Shown: positions 16,257 to 24,550 of the stretch, piece by piece
How positions within the stretch are numbered: position 1 is the stretch's first letter
Layout of the letters: every line of letters begins with the position of its first letter
Assembly (NCBI GenBank): GCA_031253985.1
Contig: JAIRVH010000207.1
Coordinates: forward strand, 1 to 53,495
DNA length: 53,495 nucleotides
Source of the DNA: Sphingobacterium sp.
Lineage (GTDB): Bacteria > Bacteroidota > Bacteroidia > Sphingobacteriales > Sphingobacteriaceae
Reading direction: 5' to 3'
Program-made: the position numbers and the translations under genes
Notes under the pieces: model-generated
The model's database searches: none
Told to the model about the DNA's origin: nothing
What the model saw: the letters and a program-made list of their open reading frames with translations, nothing else

Positions 16257-17656
16257 AATGTTTCTGCTAATTGTAATGCTTTTCGTAAAGCGGCAATTTT
16301 GTTATTTACTTCTTGAAGTTCCATTTCAGGGTCTGAATCCAACACAATGCCGCCACCAGCTTGATAATGCAAGGTGTTTTGCTTGCTTAGGAACGAACGA
16401 ATCATAATGGCATGGTTGAAATCGCCATTGAAACCCATAAAGCCAATCGCTCCGGAGTAGAAAGAACGTTGTAAGCCTTCATAACGATCGATTAACGTCA
16501 ATGCCATATGTTTCGGTGCGCCTGAGAGGGTACCTGCAGGGTACGTATCACCGACAATGTCAAATGGATTGATATTGTCTTTTAATGTACCGGTAACTTT
16601 GGATACCAAATGGATGATATGGGAGTAGTATTGTGGTTCCATGTAGGATTCAACTTTGACTTGGGTACAGTGCCGGCTTAAGTCATTGCGTGCAAGATCC
16701 ACGAGCATCACATGTTCTGAAGTTTCTTTGGGATCTTGTTTGAGTCTGGAGGCGATCTTCTGATCTTCGTCCATGTCACCTGTCCGTTTGAATGTTCCGG
16801 CAATTGGAAAGATCGTTGCCTGTTTTCCATGTATCCGCAATTGCGCTTCCGGTGATGAACCGAACAGCTTAAAATCACCGTAATCGAAGTAGAAAAGGTA
16901 AGGTGATGGATTAATCGAGCGTAGTGCACGATAAACATTAAATTCATCACCAGAGAAAGGTGTTTTAAAACCTCTTGATGGCACAATCTGGAAAACATCG
17001 CCGCGCTGGATATGTTCTTTCATCTTTTTAACAAGCTGGCGGTGCTCTTCATCGGTACGGTTGGAACTCTCTTCTCCGGCCAATTTGAATGTGTACTCTG
17101 GAAAATTCTTGTTCTGGATAAGGAACTGGATTCTTTCAAGCTCTGATTCTTCGTCTTCCAAAAGATGTTCGAAGATGTAAAGCTGGTTGCGGAAGTGGTC
17201 TATGGCAATGACATATTTGTAAATATGATATTGCATGAATGGTATTTTCCGAGCCGGATCTACTGCTGTTGTTAATTTGATGTCTTCAAAATGTTCGATA
17301 CAATCGAAGGTAAAATAACCAAAAAGGCCATTGGAGATTAAATTGAGTTCAGCAACTGTGGAGTCTTCAAAGGAATTTCTAAAATCGGATACCTCCTGAC
17401 GTAACTCAATTTCCTGCGCATTTTTTATGATACGTTCCCTTCCTGGGTAGGTTAAAGTCAGCTCCTTCTCATCGAGCTGAATGCCTGCAATAGGCTGACA
17501 GCAGATATAGCTGATGTTGTTGTCGCGACTATGGTAGTCGGAGCTTTCCAATAACAATGAGTTTGGGAAAATGTCTCTTAGGCGAAGATAGATGCTCACC
17601 GGCGTAGTTGTATCCGCGAGCAATTTTCTGCTGTGTGTTTTGAATGTATACTTCAT
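16253..17656 (-). CDS. trpE: Anthranilate synthase component I
   Basis: This 467-residue chorismate-using enzyme makes anthranilate with ammonia from TrpG. The N-terminal region contains LLLESSDYHSRDNN, the feedback Trp-binding LLESS element. The C-terminal catalytic domain contains IQRGDVFQIVPSRGF, FGSSPEAQLRI, PIAGTFKRTGD, EHVMLVDLARNDLSRH, GTLSGAPKHMAL and YQAGGGIVLDSDPEME. It is first in the operon and lies behind a tryptophan attenuator (17691-17839). PabB is the main alternative, but the Trp-rich leader peptide argues for TrpE. Confidence 0.97.
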   Translation of the reverse strand: MKYTFKTHSRKLLADTTTPVSIYLRLRDIFPNSLLLESSDYHSRDNNISYICCQPIAGIQLDEKELTLTYPGRERIIKNAQEIELRQEVSDFRNSFEDSTVAELNLISNGLFGYFTFDCIEHFEDIKLTTAVDPARKIPFMQYHIYKYVIAIDHFRNQLYIFEHLLEDEESELERIQFLIQNKNFPEYTFKLAGEESSNRTDEEHRQLVKKMKEHIQRGDVFQIVPSRGFKTPFSGDEFNVYRALRSINPSPYLFYFDYGDFKLFGSSPEAQLRIHGKQATIFPIAGTFKRTGDMDEDQKIASRLKQDPKETSEHVMLVDLARNDLSRHCTQVKVESYMEPQYYSHIIHLVSKVTGTLKDNINPFDIVGDTYPAGTLSGAPKHMALTLIDRYEGLQRSFYSGAIGFMGFNGDFNHAIMIRSFLSKQNTLHYQAGGGIVLDSDPEMELQEVNNKIAALRKALQLAETL

Positions 17657-17690
17657 TTTGTTTCTTATCTTCTTATTGTAAATTTTAATA

Positions 17691-17724
17691 ATAAAAAAAC
17701 CCGATACTGGTTAGCATCGGGTTT
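17691..17724 (-). terminator. trp attenuator terminator
   Basis: On the minus strand a 12-bp stem with one G-U pair (17724-17713 with 17708-17697) and an AACC loop is followed by a T-rich tract. It stands 40 bases before the trpE start. Its first arm can instead pair with AGCATCGGG at 17791-17783, inside the end of the leader peptide gene, giving a classical terminator/antiterminator switch. Confidence 0.92.
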
Positions 17725-17776
17725 GGAATTTCCATAAATGGTTTTGGTTGATTATGAAATATTATGACAATACCAA

Positions 17777-17839
17777 TTAGTTCCCGATGCTTATTGCTTC
17801 AGGCCACCACCAATTTGTATTTGTATATCTTCGTGTCAT
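17777..17839 (-). CDS. trpL: trp operon leader peptide
   Basis: This 20-codon frame starts with ATG at 17839 and ends with TAA at 17777-17779. It reads MTRRYTNTN, then WWW, then PEAISIGN. The three tandem Trp codons are at 17812-17804. Stalling there leaves the antiterminator strand AGCATCGGG (17791-17783) free to pair with the terminator's 5' arm. When Trp is plentiful, the ribosome reaches the stop and covers that strand, so the terminator forms. The start lies only about seven bases after a TAnnTTTG box, so the mRNA is nearly leaderless. Confidence 0.92.
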   Translation of the reverse strand: MTRRYTNTNWWWPEAISIGN

Positions 17840-17846
17840 TATTACA

Positions 17847-17876
17847 CAAATTTATAAAAAAAAATAAATAAGCAAA
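17847..17876 (-). promoter_or_regulatory. trp operon promoter
   Basis: On the minus strand TTTG (17876-17873) and TAAATTTG (17854-17847) are separated by 18 bases. This fits the Bacteroidota -33 TTTG and -7 TAnnTTTG pair well. The start site should fall near 17840, almost at the leader peptide ATG. Confidence 0.75.
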
Positions 17877-17913
17877 CTTTTTGTGACAAAAAAACAAAAA
17901 TTCCCCTTATTTC

Positions 17914-18591
17914 TTAATCATTTAATAAATCAGGACGTCTTTCTTGCGTTCTTTTTAACTGCTGTTCATCCTTCCAGGCGGCGATTTTTGCCTCATGTCC
18001 ACTTAGTAGAATATCGGGTACTTTGTGGCCTTTCCAGTCTGCAGGGCGTGTATAGATCGGAGCGTCGAGCAAACCATCCTGAAAAGAATCTGAAAGTGCA
18101 GATGTCTCGTCCGACAAAACTCCGGGAATCAAGCGAATAATTGCGTCTGTAACAATTGCCGCTGGAAGTTCGCCTCCGGATAGTACATAGTCACCAACAG
18201 AAATCTCCTTTGTTACATAAATATCACGGATGCGTTGGTCTATTCCCTTGTAGTGTCCACAGAGAATCATCATATTCCCTTTTGTGGATAATCCGTTTGC
18301 GATATCCTGATTGAACGTCTCGCCATCTGGCGTCATATAGATAATTTCATCATATGTCCGTTCGGCCTGTAACTGCTCAATGCACTTAGAAAAAGGTTCG
18401 ATTTGAAGGACCATACCCGATCCTCCTCCGTAAGGATAATCATCCACACTCTTGTGTTTATTTGTAGAATAGTCTCTTAAATTGTGAACATGTATTTCAG
18501 CCAAGCCTTTATCCTTTGCTCGTTGCAAGATAGAGTGTGCAAATGGGCTTTCTAAAAGGTCGGGTAAGACCGTAATAATATCAAAACGCAT
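17914..18591 (-). CDS. trmD: tRNA (guanine-N1-)-methyltransferase
   Basis: This 225-residue SPOUT methyltransferase methylates G37 of tRNAs that read codons starting with C, preventing frameshifts. Family marks are the N-terminal MRFDIITVLPDLLESPF, YPYGGGSGMVLQIEP, ILCGHYKGIDQRI with the knot, and EISVGDYVLSGGELPA. I take the ATG at 18591, which gives the canonical N-terminus; a longer frame would run through the promoter box. TATCTTTG ends only four bases before this ATG, so the mRNA is probably leaderless. It is divergent from the ABC-F gene. Confidence 0.96.
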   Translation of the reverse strand: MRFDIITVLPDLLESPFAHSILQRAKDKGLAEIHVHNLRDYSTNKHKSVDDYPYGGGSGMVLQIEPFSKCIEQLQAERTYDEIIYMTPDGETFNQDIANGLSTKGNMMILCGHYKGIDQRIRDIYVTKEISVGDYVLSGGELPAAIVTDAIIRLIPGVLSDETSALSDSFQDGLLDAPIYTRPADWKGHKVPDILLSGHEAKIAAWKDEQQLKRTQERRPDLLND

Positions 18592-18595
18592 GGCG

Positions 18596-18652
18596 CAAAG
18601 ATACACAAAAATACTCCATTGTCTATTTATAAGATTGATTCGCTTATCTTTG
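18596..18652. promoter_or_regulatory. Divergent trmD / ABC-F promoters
   Basis: Two identical TATCTTTG boxes face away from each other: 18603-18596 on the minus strand for trmD and 18645-18652 on the plus strand for the ABC-F gene. Both match TAnnTTTG exactly. Convincing -33 TTTG elements are not visible. Confidence 0.65.
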
Positions 18653-18675
18653 TGCCAAAATTAAGTGAATATACA

Positions 18676-20307
18676 GTGATTGACGTAAATAATATTTCTG
18701 TTTCCTTTGGGGGAACAACTCTTTTTTCAGATGTATCTTTCTCGATCAATGAGAATGATAAGATCGCATTGATGGGCAAAAACGGTGCTGGTAAATCTAC
18801 CTTGCTGAAAATTATCGCGGGGGTGGGCAAGCCTACGACAGGGAATGTTGCTGGCCCAAAAGATGCTATCATAGCGTATTTACCGCAACATTTGCTCACA
18901 GAAGATAATGTGACTGTTTTTGAAGAAACATCGAAAGCTTTCGAGGAAGTGTATGGTATGCGTGATGAGCTGGAAAACCTGAATGAACAGTTAAATATCC
19001 GTACAGACTACGAGTCGGATGACTATATGCAATTGATCGAACGCGTGTCCGAATTGAGTGAAAAGTTCTATTCAATTGAGGAAGTTAATTATGATGCGGA
19101 GGTTGAGAAGGTGTTGAAGGGGCTTGGTTTTGAACGCTCGGACTTTACAAGGCAGACTTCTGAATTTTCCGGGGGCTGGCGGATGCGTATCGAACTGGCT
19201 AAAATATTATTGAAGAAACCTGATTTGATTTTATTGGATGAGCCCACCAACCACATGGATATCGAGAGTATTCAATGGCTGGAGGATTTCTTGGTCAATT
19301 CGGCTAAAGCCGTTATTGTGATCTCGCACGATAGAGCATTTGTTGATAATATTACCAATCGTACGATTGAGGTAACGATGGGACGCATTTATGACTATCG
19401 TGCCAAATACAGTCATTACCTGGAACTACGCCAGGAGCGTCGTCAGCATCAGCTGAAAGCCTACGAGGAGCAGCAGCGGTTTATTGCGGACAATCAGGAG
19501 TTTATTGATCGTTTCAGAGGTACATATTCAAAAACCTTGCAAGTACAGTCACGTGTAAAGATGTTGGAGAAACTGGAAATTATTGAGATTGACGAAGTGG
19601 ATACTTCGGCATTGCGTCTCAAATTCCCACCTTCCCCTCGTTCGGGTCAATATCCTGTTATCGTGGAAGACCTGACCAAGGTTTACGATGAACACGTTGT
19701 TTTTCAAAAAGCAAATATGGTGATTGAGCGTGGTGAAAAGGTCGCTTTTGTTGGAAAGAACGGTGAGGGGAAATCAACCATGATTAAAGCAATTATGGGC
19801 GAGATTGATTTTGAGGGCACCCTGAAAGTAGGACACAATGCGAAAATTGGTTATTTTGCTCAAAATCAAGCTGCTTTGTTAGATGGCGAAATGACAGTTT
19901 TTGATACAATTGATCAGATTGCTGTTGGAGATGTACGTGTTAAGATGAAAGATCTTCTAGGTGCATTCATGTTTAGCGGTGATGATACGACCAAAAAGGT
20001 AAAGGTGTTGTCTGGAGGTGAAAGAACACGTTTGGCCATGATAAAATTGTTGCTGGAACCGGTAAATGTTTTGATCCTCGACGAGCCTACAAACCATTTA
20101 GATATGAAGACCAAAGATATTATTAAGGATGCTTTAAAAGATTTTGATGGCACATTGATCCTTGTTTCGCACGATCGTGACTTTTTGGATGGTTTGGCAG
20201 AAAAAGTTTTCGAGTTCGGTAACAAGCGCGTGCGTGAACACTTTGAAGATATCAAAGGTTTCTTGGAATACAAGAAAATGAGTAGCCTGAAGGATATCGA
20301 ACGATAG
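18676..20307 (+). CDS. ABC-F family ATP-binding protein (ribosome-associated)
   Basis: This 543-residue soluble protein has two ABC domains and no membrane segments. The first has Walker A GKNGAGKST, signature FSGGWRMR and Walker B LILLDEPTNH. The second has Walker A GKNGEGKST, signature LSGGERTR and Walker B VLILDEPTNH. A charged linker between them (LRQERRQHQLKAYEEQQRF) matches the ABC-F interdomain arm that enters the ribosomal E site. Such proteins tune translation or protect ribosomes. I prefer the GTG at 18676 to the earlier ATG at 18619, which lies upstream of the promoter box at 18645. A resistance role is not supported by context. Confidence 0.92.
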   Translation: MIDVNNISVSFGGTTLFSDVSFSINENDKIALMGKNGAGKSTLLKIIAGVGKPTTGNVAGPKDAIIAYLPQHLLTEDNVTVFEETSKAFEEVYGMRDELENLNEQLNIRTDYESDDYMQLIERVSELSEKFYSIEEVNYDAEVEKVLKGLGFERSDFTRQTSEFSGGWRMRIELAKILLKKPDLILLDEPTNHMDIESIQWLEDFLVNSAKAVIVISHDRAFVDNITNRTIEVTMGRIYDYRAKYSHYLELRQERRQHQLKAYEEQQRFIADNQEFIDRFRGTYSKTLQVQSRVKMLEKLEIIEIDEVDTSALRLKFPPSPRSGQYPVIVEDLTKVYDEHVVFQKANMVIERGEKVAFVGKNGEGKSTMIKAIMGEIDFEGTLKVGHNAKIGYFAQNQAALLDGEMTVFDTIDQIAVGDVRVKMKDLLGAFMFSGDDTTKKVKVLSGGERTRLAMIKLLLEPVNVLILDEPTNHLDMKTKDIIKDALKDFDGTLILVSHDRDFLDGLAEKVFEFGNKRVREHFEDIKGFLEYKKMSSLKDIER

Positions 20308-20349
20308 TATCTAGATCAACGGAGTGTAAACCCGATAGGAGGTTCAGTT

Positions 20350-20388
20350 ATAAAAAGCGGCTTTTTTATATAAAGCCGCTTTTTTGCG
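20350..20388 (+). terminator. Terminator after ABC-F gene
   Basis: A stem AAAAAGCGGCTTT / AAAGCCGCTTTTT with a short A+T loop and T-run follows the ABC-F stop by about 45 bases. It is symmetrical enough to work in both directions. Confidence 0.85.
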
Positions 20389-20429
20389 TTTTAAACGAAG
20401 ATTAAATCGAATCTTCAAGCTTTTGTCCC

Positions 20430-20714
20430 TTAATCCCAAAGTGTGTGAAAGATACCTTCCTGATCAATACGTTCATAGGTACGTGCGCCAAAATAGCCTC
20501 GTTGTGCCTGTATAATATTTGTAGGTAATTTTTCCGATCGATAGGCATCAAAATAAGCGAGTGCGTTTACGTATCTGGATACAGATATCCCGTTTGCGAT
20601 AGCGTCTTTTAGGGCCTCGCGAAGGCTGGCCTGTGTGCTCAGCAATAAATTACGTCCCATTACGCCGAGTCCAACTATTCCAAAATCGTAGTTATTCGTT
20701 TTATCTATACTCAT
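20430..20714 (-). pseudogene. gnd: 6-phosphogluconate dehydrogenase remnant, internally deleted
   Basis: The 94 codons fuse the two ends of Gnd. Residues 1-25 are its N-terminal dinucleotide-binding start (YDFGIVGLGVMGRNLLL). From about residue 27 the chain is the Gnd C-terminus (LREALKDAIANGISVSRYVN, ALAYFDAYRSEKLP, NIIQAQRGYFGARTYERID, EGIFHTLWD). About 370 middle residues are gone, including the catalytic Lys and most substrate contacts. The junction is near 20636 and keeps the frame. In the tail the near-invariant QRDYFGAHTYE reads QRGYFGARTYE, so conserved residues are drifting. It is divergent from the intact gluconate kinase gene. Confidence 0.9.
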
Positions 20715-20894
20715 CGTTTAATATTGTTTTTCTAAGTTGAAATTTACCATTTTTGTTGTTACTATAAAAGACAATTGTCAGCAGATCGGTATGCGGTGCT
20801 TTTCTCGCTTCAATTACTTCGCTGGTATTGAGCCTTTTGTTGTAAACCAACAGATAATCCGTATATTGAGCTCTCCTAAACATCAATTTTATTT

Positions 20895-22406
20895 ATGATC
20901 ATTGGATTAGACATTGGTACATCATCTGCGAAAGCTGTTGCATTTGACCACGAAGGTAACATCTTGTCGCAGCATAGTATACCTTATCCCATATTAAACC
21001 CGGCGGAAGGCTGGTATGAGCAGGATCCGGAAATTGTTTATGGCGCATGTCTTGAGTCTATTGCACATCTAATGATTAGCTTAAGGCAATCTAGTGCCGA
21101 GATAACGAAACCCGTATGCATTTCGGTGAGCAGTGCTATGCACGGGCTGATTGCTGTTGACTCGGCAGGAAAGCCGCTTAGTAATTGCATGATATGGGCA
21201 GATCGCAGAAGTGAGGATATCGCGGTTGCCTTGGAGGCAAGTGAGACGGGCAGGTTGCTTTATCAGCAGACGGGTACACCAATACATCCCATGTCTTTGC
21301 TTTGCAAATTAATGTGGATAAAGTCTAATGATCAAAAATTATTTGCTCAGTCGTACAAGTTTATCGGTATCAAAGAATTTCTTTTTTACCGGCTCTTTGG
21401 CGTGTATGTGGTCGATCATTCCATTGCATCTGCAACAGGACTTTTCGATATACATCGGCTAACATGGTCTGATCAGGCATTAAGATTGACGGGCATATCG
21501 GAAGAACAACTGGCATCGCCAGTTCCAGTCGATTATATTTTAACTATGCCTAGCCGAGAAATTGCGGCCTTGATGCACATCCCTGAAGATACCCCTTTTG
21601 TTGTAGGTGGTAGCGATGGTTGTCTGGCTAATCTCGGGGTAGGGGCTATAAGTCCTGGGGTGGCTTCGGTAACTGTCGGTACCAGTGGGGCAATTCGCGT
21701 AGCAAGTCCGCAGGCAAGTCAAGAAAAAAAACAAAGGCTATTTACCTACCTACTGAGACCAGATGAATATATAATTGGTGGCGCGGTTAACAACGGCGGT
21801 GTATTACGCAACTGGTTTCGAGATAACTTTTTGCATGAATTTATCCAAATGGAAGCAGATGGAGATCCTTCCAAATCGTTAGATGCTTTGGTCGACTCCG
21901 TCGTTCCCGGGGCAGAGGGCCTGATATTCTTGCCCTATCTAACCGGTGAACGGGCACCACATTGGAATTCCAATGCAAAAGGCGTTTATTTTGGGATACA
22001 GCTGCATCATGGGAGGGCGCATTTTGCGCGGGCCACTATGGAAGGGATGTTGTTTGCAATTTATAGTGTAGGAATCGCATTAGAGGAGAACACAGGCCCC
22101 ATTCATACGATCTTTGCAAGCGGCGGCTTAGCACGTTCATCGTTGTTGGTGCAAATGCTTGCAGACATTTTCAATAAACCTGTATTCACCAAAAATACGG
22201 TGGAGAGCTCTGCATGGGGAGCGGCTTTGATAGGCCTGGAAGCATTGGGTATACAGAAGGGCGAGCCGACGGTAACAAACAAGCAAGCGGAGGGAACACA
22301 AGATACCGAGCATTATTACAAACCGAGTGCGGAGAATCACGCCGTATATATGAAGAACTTCCAGAAATTTGAACGTCTGTACCATATATTGGAAGGTGAG
22401 TTTTAA
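20895..22406 (+). CDS. gntK: Gluconokinase (FGGY carbohydrate kinase)
   Basis: This 503-residue FGGY-family kinase is of full length. The N-terminal ATPase fold starts with IGLDIGTSSAKAVAFD. Further marks are NPAEGWYEQDPE, the SVSSAMHGLIAVD strand, MIWADRRS, VVGGSDGCLANLG, VTVGTSGAIRV and the C-terminal HTIFASGGLARSS. The GTSS start and the flanking gnd and gntP remnants point to gluconate rather than xylulose as substrate; it would make 6-phosphogluconate. With its transporter and dehydrogenase partners both broken, its present role is unclear unless other copies exist elsewhere. Xylulokinase is the alternative. Confidence 0.8.
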   Translation: MIIGLDIGTSSAKAVAFDHEGNILSQHSIPYPILNPAEGWYEQDPEIVYGACLESIAHLMISLRQSSAEITKPVCISVSSAMHGLIAVDSAGKPLSNCMIWADRRSEDIAVALEASETGRLLYQQTGTPIHPMSLLCKLMWIKSNDQKLFAQSYKFIGIKEFLFYRLFGVYVVDHSIASATGLFDIHRLTWSDQALRLTGISEEQLASPVPVDYILTMPSREIAALMHIPEDTPFVVGGSDGCLANLGVGAISPGVASVTVGTSGAIRVASPQASQEKKQRLFTYLLRPDEYIIGGAVNNGGVLRNWFRDNFLHEFIQMEADGDPSKSLDALVDSVVPGAEGLIFLPYLTGERAPHWNSNAKGVYFGIQLHHGRAHFARATMEGMLFAIYSVGIALEENTGPIHTIFASGGLARSSLLVQMLADIFNKPVFTKNTVESSAWGAALIGLEALGIQKGEPTVTNKQAEGTQDTEHYYKPSAENHAVYMKNFQKFERLYHILEGEF

Positions 22407-22425
22407 CTGGATGTAAATTATTATC

Positions 22426-22617
22426 ATGCCTCTAATCATCGTTATTTTGGGAGTAGCTTTACTACTTATGTTCTCACACGTTAATGATCCGGGGTTTTGG
22501 ATGTTTAAATCTTATTTTGGAGTAAGTATGTAACATACGTTGCGGTCATGGACGGTGATGGAAACGCTTGTTATTTGATTGATCGGTGTCTTGATTTTAC
22601 ATTGGTTTGGCCATTGA
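22426..22617 (+). pseudogene. gntP: Gluconate permease (GntP) remnant, internally deleted with stops
   Basis: Starting 19 bases after gntK, an ATG opens MPLIIVILGVALLLM, the typical GntP N-terminus, and then jumps directly to the family's C-terminal motif (HVNDPGFWMFKSYFGVS). The same frame continues past TAA at 22531 with HTLRSWTVMETLVI, past TGA at 22576 with LIGVLILHWFGH, and ends at 22617. Almost all of the roughly 440-residue transporter is missing, and two nonsense codons interrupt the rest. This is a dead gene. Its loss mirrors that of gnd on the other side of gntK. Confidence 0.85.
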
Positions 22618-22800
22618 CAGTAAGCTTCATAATGCCATACAGCTTTAGTTATAATCTGGCCTTTGTTGCTTGATAGTCGCTTCCGAAAGATTTGAAGTTC
22701 TTGTGGGAGCGCGTACTGTCACTGTAGCTCAACAAAACGATTGGATGAAGTAAATCGCAAGGATATATAGTAATAGTTCAAACGAATATTGAATTAGACA
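22618..22800. other. Non-coding tail of the decayed gluconate locus
   Basis: The stretch between the gntP remnant and its terminator has no long frame. A short plus-strand run near 22665-22752 reads ERFEVLVGARTVTVAQQNDW before a stop; I do not recognise it. It may be debris of another lost gene. Confidence 0.3.
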
Positions 22801-22801
22801 G

Positions 22802-22833
22802 GCTCATAATCGATTGATTATGGGCTTTTTTTT
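22802..22833 (+). terminator. Terminator of the former gntK-gntP operon
   Basis: A 10-bp stem with one G-U pair (22802-22811 with 22816-22825) and a GATT loop is followed by eight T residues. It has survived although the gene before it has decayed. Confidence 0.85.
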
Positions 22834-22913
22834 GATGGAAACCTTTGTTTGATTTTTTTTTCTTAATATCGTGACAATGAACCAAATCTTGTTGTTTGAG
22901 TTATTTTAAAAAT

Positions 22914-24386
22914 ATGCATAGATCGCATCAACTCTATATCGTCCTTTTATTTTGGCTAAGCTGCTGTTTAAATGCTGTTCCGGCATTAGCACAGTATACC
23001 GTCGATAATGTACCTAGTCCGAAGCAGAAAGGGCAAGACTATTTTGTGTCCAATCCCGATGGGATTCTGTCTTCCGGTGCAGTGTCGGAATTGGATGATT
23101 TGTCCAAGCAAATTGAGGCTGCCACAAAAAGTGAATTTGCCATCGTTGTTGTCAATGATTATATTGGTGACAGTGATTTTGAATTTGCTTTGAAATTATT
23201 TAATACATGGGGTATTGGTAAGAAAGAAAGCAACAATGGGCTTTTATTGTTTATTGCCAAAGATCGGCATGAATACCGCTTTATTACGGGATATGGGATG
23301 GAGAGTATCTTACCAGATGCTTATCTTAAACGTATAGGAGAGAAGTATCTCGTCCCCAACTTTCGAAATGAAGATTATGACCGCGGTGTTTTGGAAGCTT
23401 CGGGTTTTATAAAAACAATACTGACGTCCGCAGACAGCAAGGCCGAACTAGAACGTTTAATGCCTGAAGCGACACCTGTCTGGAGCTTTAAAAGCCCTAT
23501 CTTGCGCAACTCTCTTTTGGTCTTGGGCTTGTTTACAATATGTTATATCTGGCTGGGTGAAGTAACGAGAGCGATAAAGGGGCAGCTGACAAAAAAGAGT
23601 AAATATTTTCCGCCTTTGGTAAGCGGATGTGGCTGTATGGGGATATTAATGTTTATCAGTGTGTTTATCTGTGCGTTTGCCTTAAACAATTTTGAGGTGG
23701 TTTATCAGTGGAAAAATTTACCCTATTTTATATTTGTATTTGGTAGCATCACACTGGCGATGAAATATAATGCAAGCCGAACGCAGATTGTTAACTCCTA
23801 TCGCGATGAGGAGAATATCCAGCAGGCCTTGCGTAAATTTCGTGTCTGGGGGCTTGTACCTTTATTGCTTAGTCCCTTGGCATTATTTGACCTTATTGGA
23901 CTAAATAAGAGGATTCGAAAAAATGAACTGCGGCTGGCGCCGCCTGATAATTCAGGACGTTGGTTACGGCTGAATAAAGATAATATGGCAACGCGCGAAA
24001 GTGCTTACCTTGACAAAGGTCAGCTTTTGGAGGAGAAACTCGGCAGCCGCTCATACGAAATCTGGATTGATCAGGCTAATCAAGAAACGAAGCTGGTTCC
24101 CTGGGATGAGAATGTCGGTTTCAGTGATTGTCCTGTATGTCATTATAGAACTTTTGAGACTGGGCGTACCAAGACGATTCGTGCAGCAACTTATAGTTCA
24201 CAAGGATTGGAAGAACGTTTTGACCTGTGTAAGAATTGTGGGCATCGCGTATCTCATGGGGAGCATTCAATTCCTGTGAAGGTGCGGTCGACATCAAGCA
24301 GTTCTGGCGGTGGATCTAGTAGTAGCGGTGGTGGTAGTTTTGGTGGAGGATCTTCCGGTGGTGGTGGTGCCGGCGGACGATGGTAA
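22914..24386 (+). CDS. TPM-domain membrane protein (YgcG-like) with zinc ribbon and Gly-rich tail
   Basis: The roughly 490-residue protein has a signal peptide ending near PALAQ, then a TPM domain (about residues 35-160, with ISNPDGILSSGAV-like opening and KRIGEKYLVPNFRNEDYDRGV), then three hydrophobic segments (about 195-210, 235-255, 265-285). A cysteine pair set (CPVCHYRTFE ... CKNCGHRV) near residues 405-445 looks like a zinc ribbon. The chain ends in a Ser/Gly tract closing with GGAGGRW. TPM proteins of this type occur across bacteria and some bind Ca2+. The function here is unknown; the glycine tail is typical of the YgcG group. The ATG at 22914 is preferred over an upstream TTG. Confidence 0.8.
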   Translation: MHRSHQLYIVLLFWLSCCLNAVPALAQYTVDNVPSPKQKGQDYFVSNPDGILSSGAVSELDDLSKQIEAATKSEFAIVVVNDYIGDSDFEFALKLFNTWGIGKKESNNGLLLFIAKDRHEYRFITGYGMESILPDAYLKRIGEKYLVPNFRNEDYDRGVLEASGFIKTILTSADSKAELERLMPEATPVWSFKSPILRNSLLVLGLFTICYIWLGEVTRAIKGQLTKKSKYFPPLVSGCGCMGILMFISVFICAFALNNFEVVYQWKNLPYFIFVFGSITLAMKYNASRTQIVNSYRDEENIQQALRKFRVWGLVPLLLSPLALFDLIGLNKRIRKNELRLAPPDNSGRWLRLNKDNMATRESAYLDKGQLLEEKLGSRSYEIWIDQANQETKLVPWDENVGFSDCPVCHYRTFETGRTKTIRAATYSSQGLEERFDLCKNCGHRVSHGEHSIPVKVRSTSSSSGGGSSSSGGGSFGGGSSGGGGAGGRW

Positions 24387-24550
24387 TCCATAATTTAAGG
24401 GCAAAAAAAAGGTTTTCAAACGGGGAGAATGAAAACCTTAAATAACCAATTATAAACCTAAATTATGATGACACAAATATAGTGTATTTATTACACTATG
24501 CAAATTTTTTTTTAAAAAAAAATAAAAAAGAGAGCAATAGCTTGTATGAT

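Noticed and set aside
20701..20886. A 61-codon minus-strand frame between the gnd remnant and gntK
   Set aside because: It fills exactly the divergent promoter region of two genes, overlaps the gnd start and resembles no family I know. It is more likely non-coding.
24290..24386. Gly/Ser-rich DNA repeat at the end of the TPM gene
   Set aside because: It encodes the low-complexity tail common in this protein family and is not a separate repeat element.
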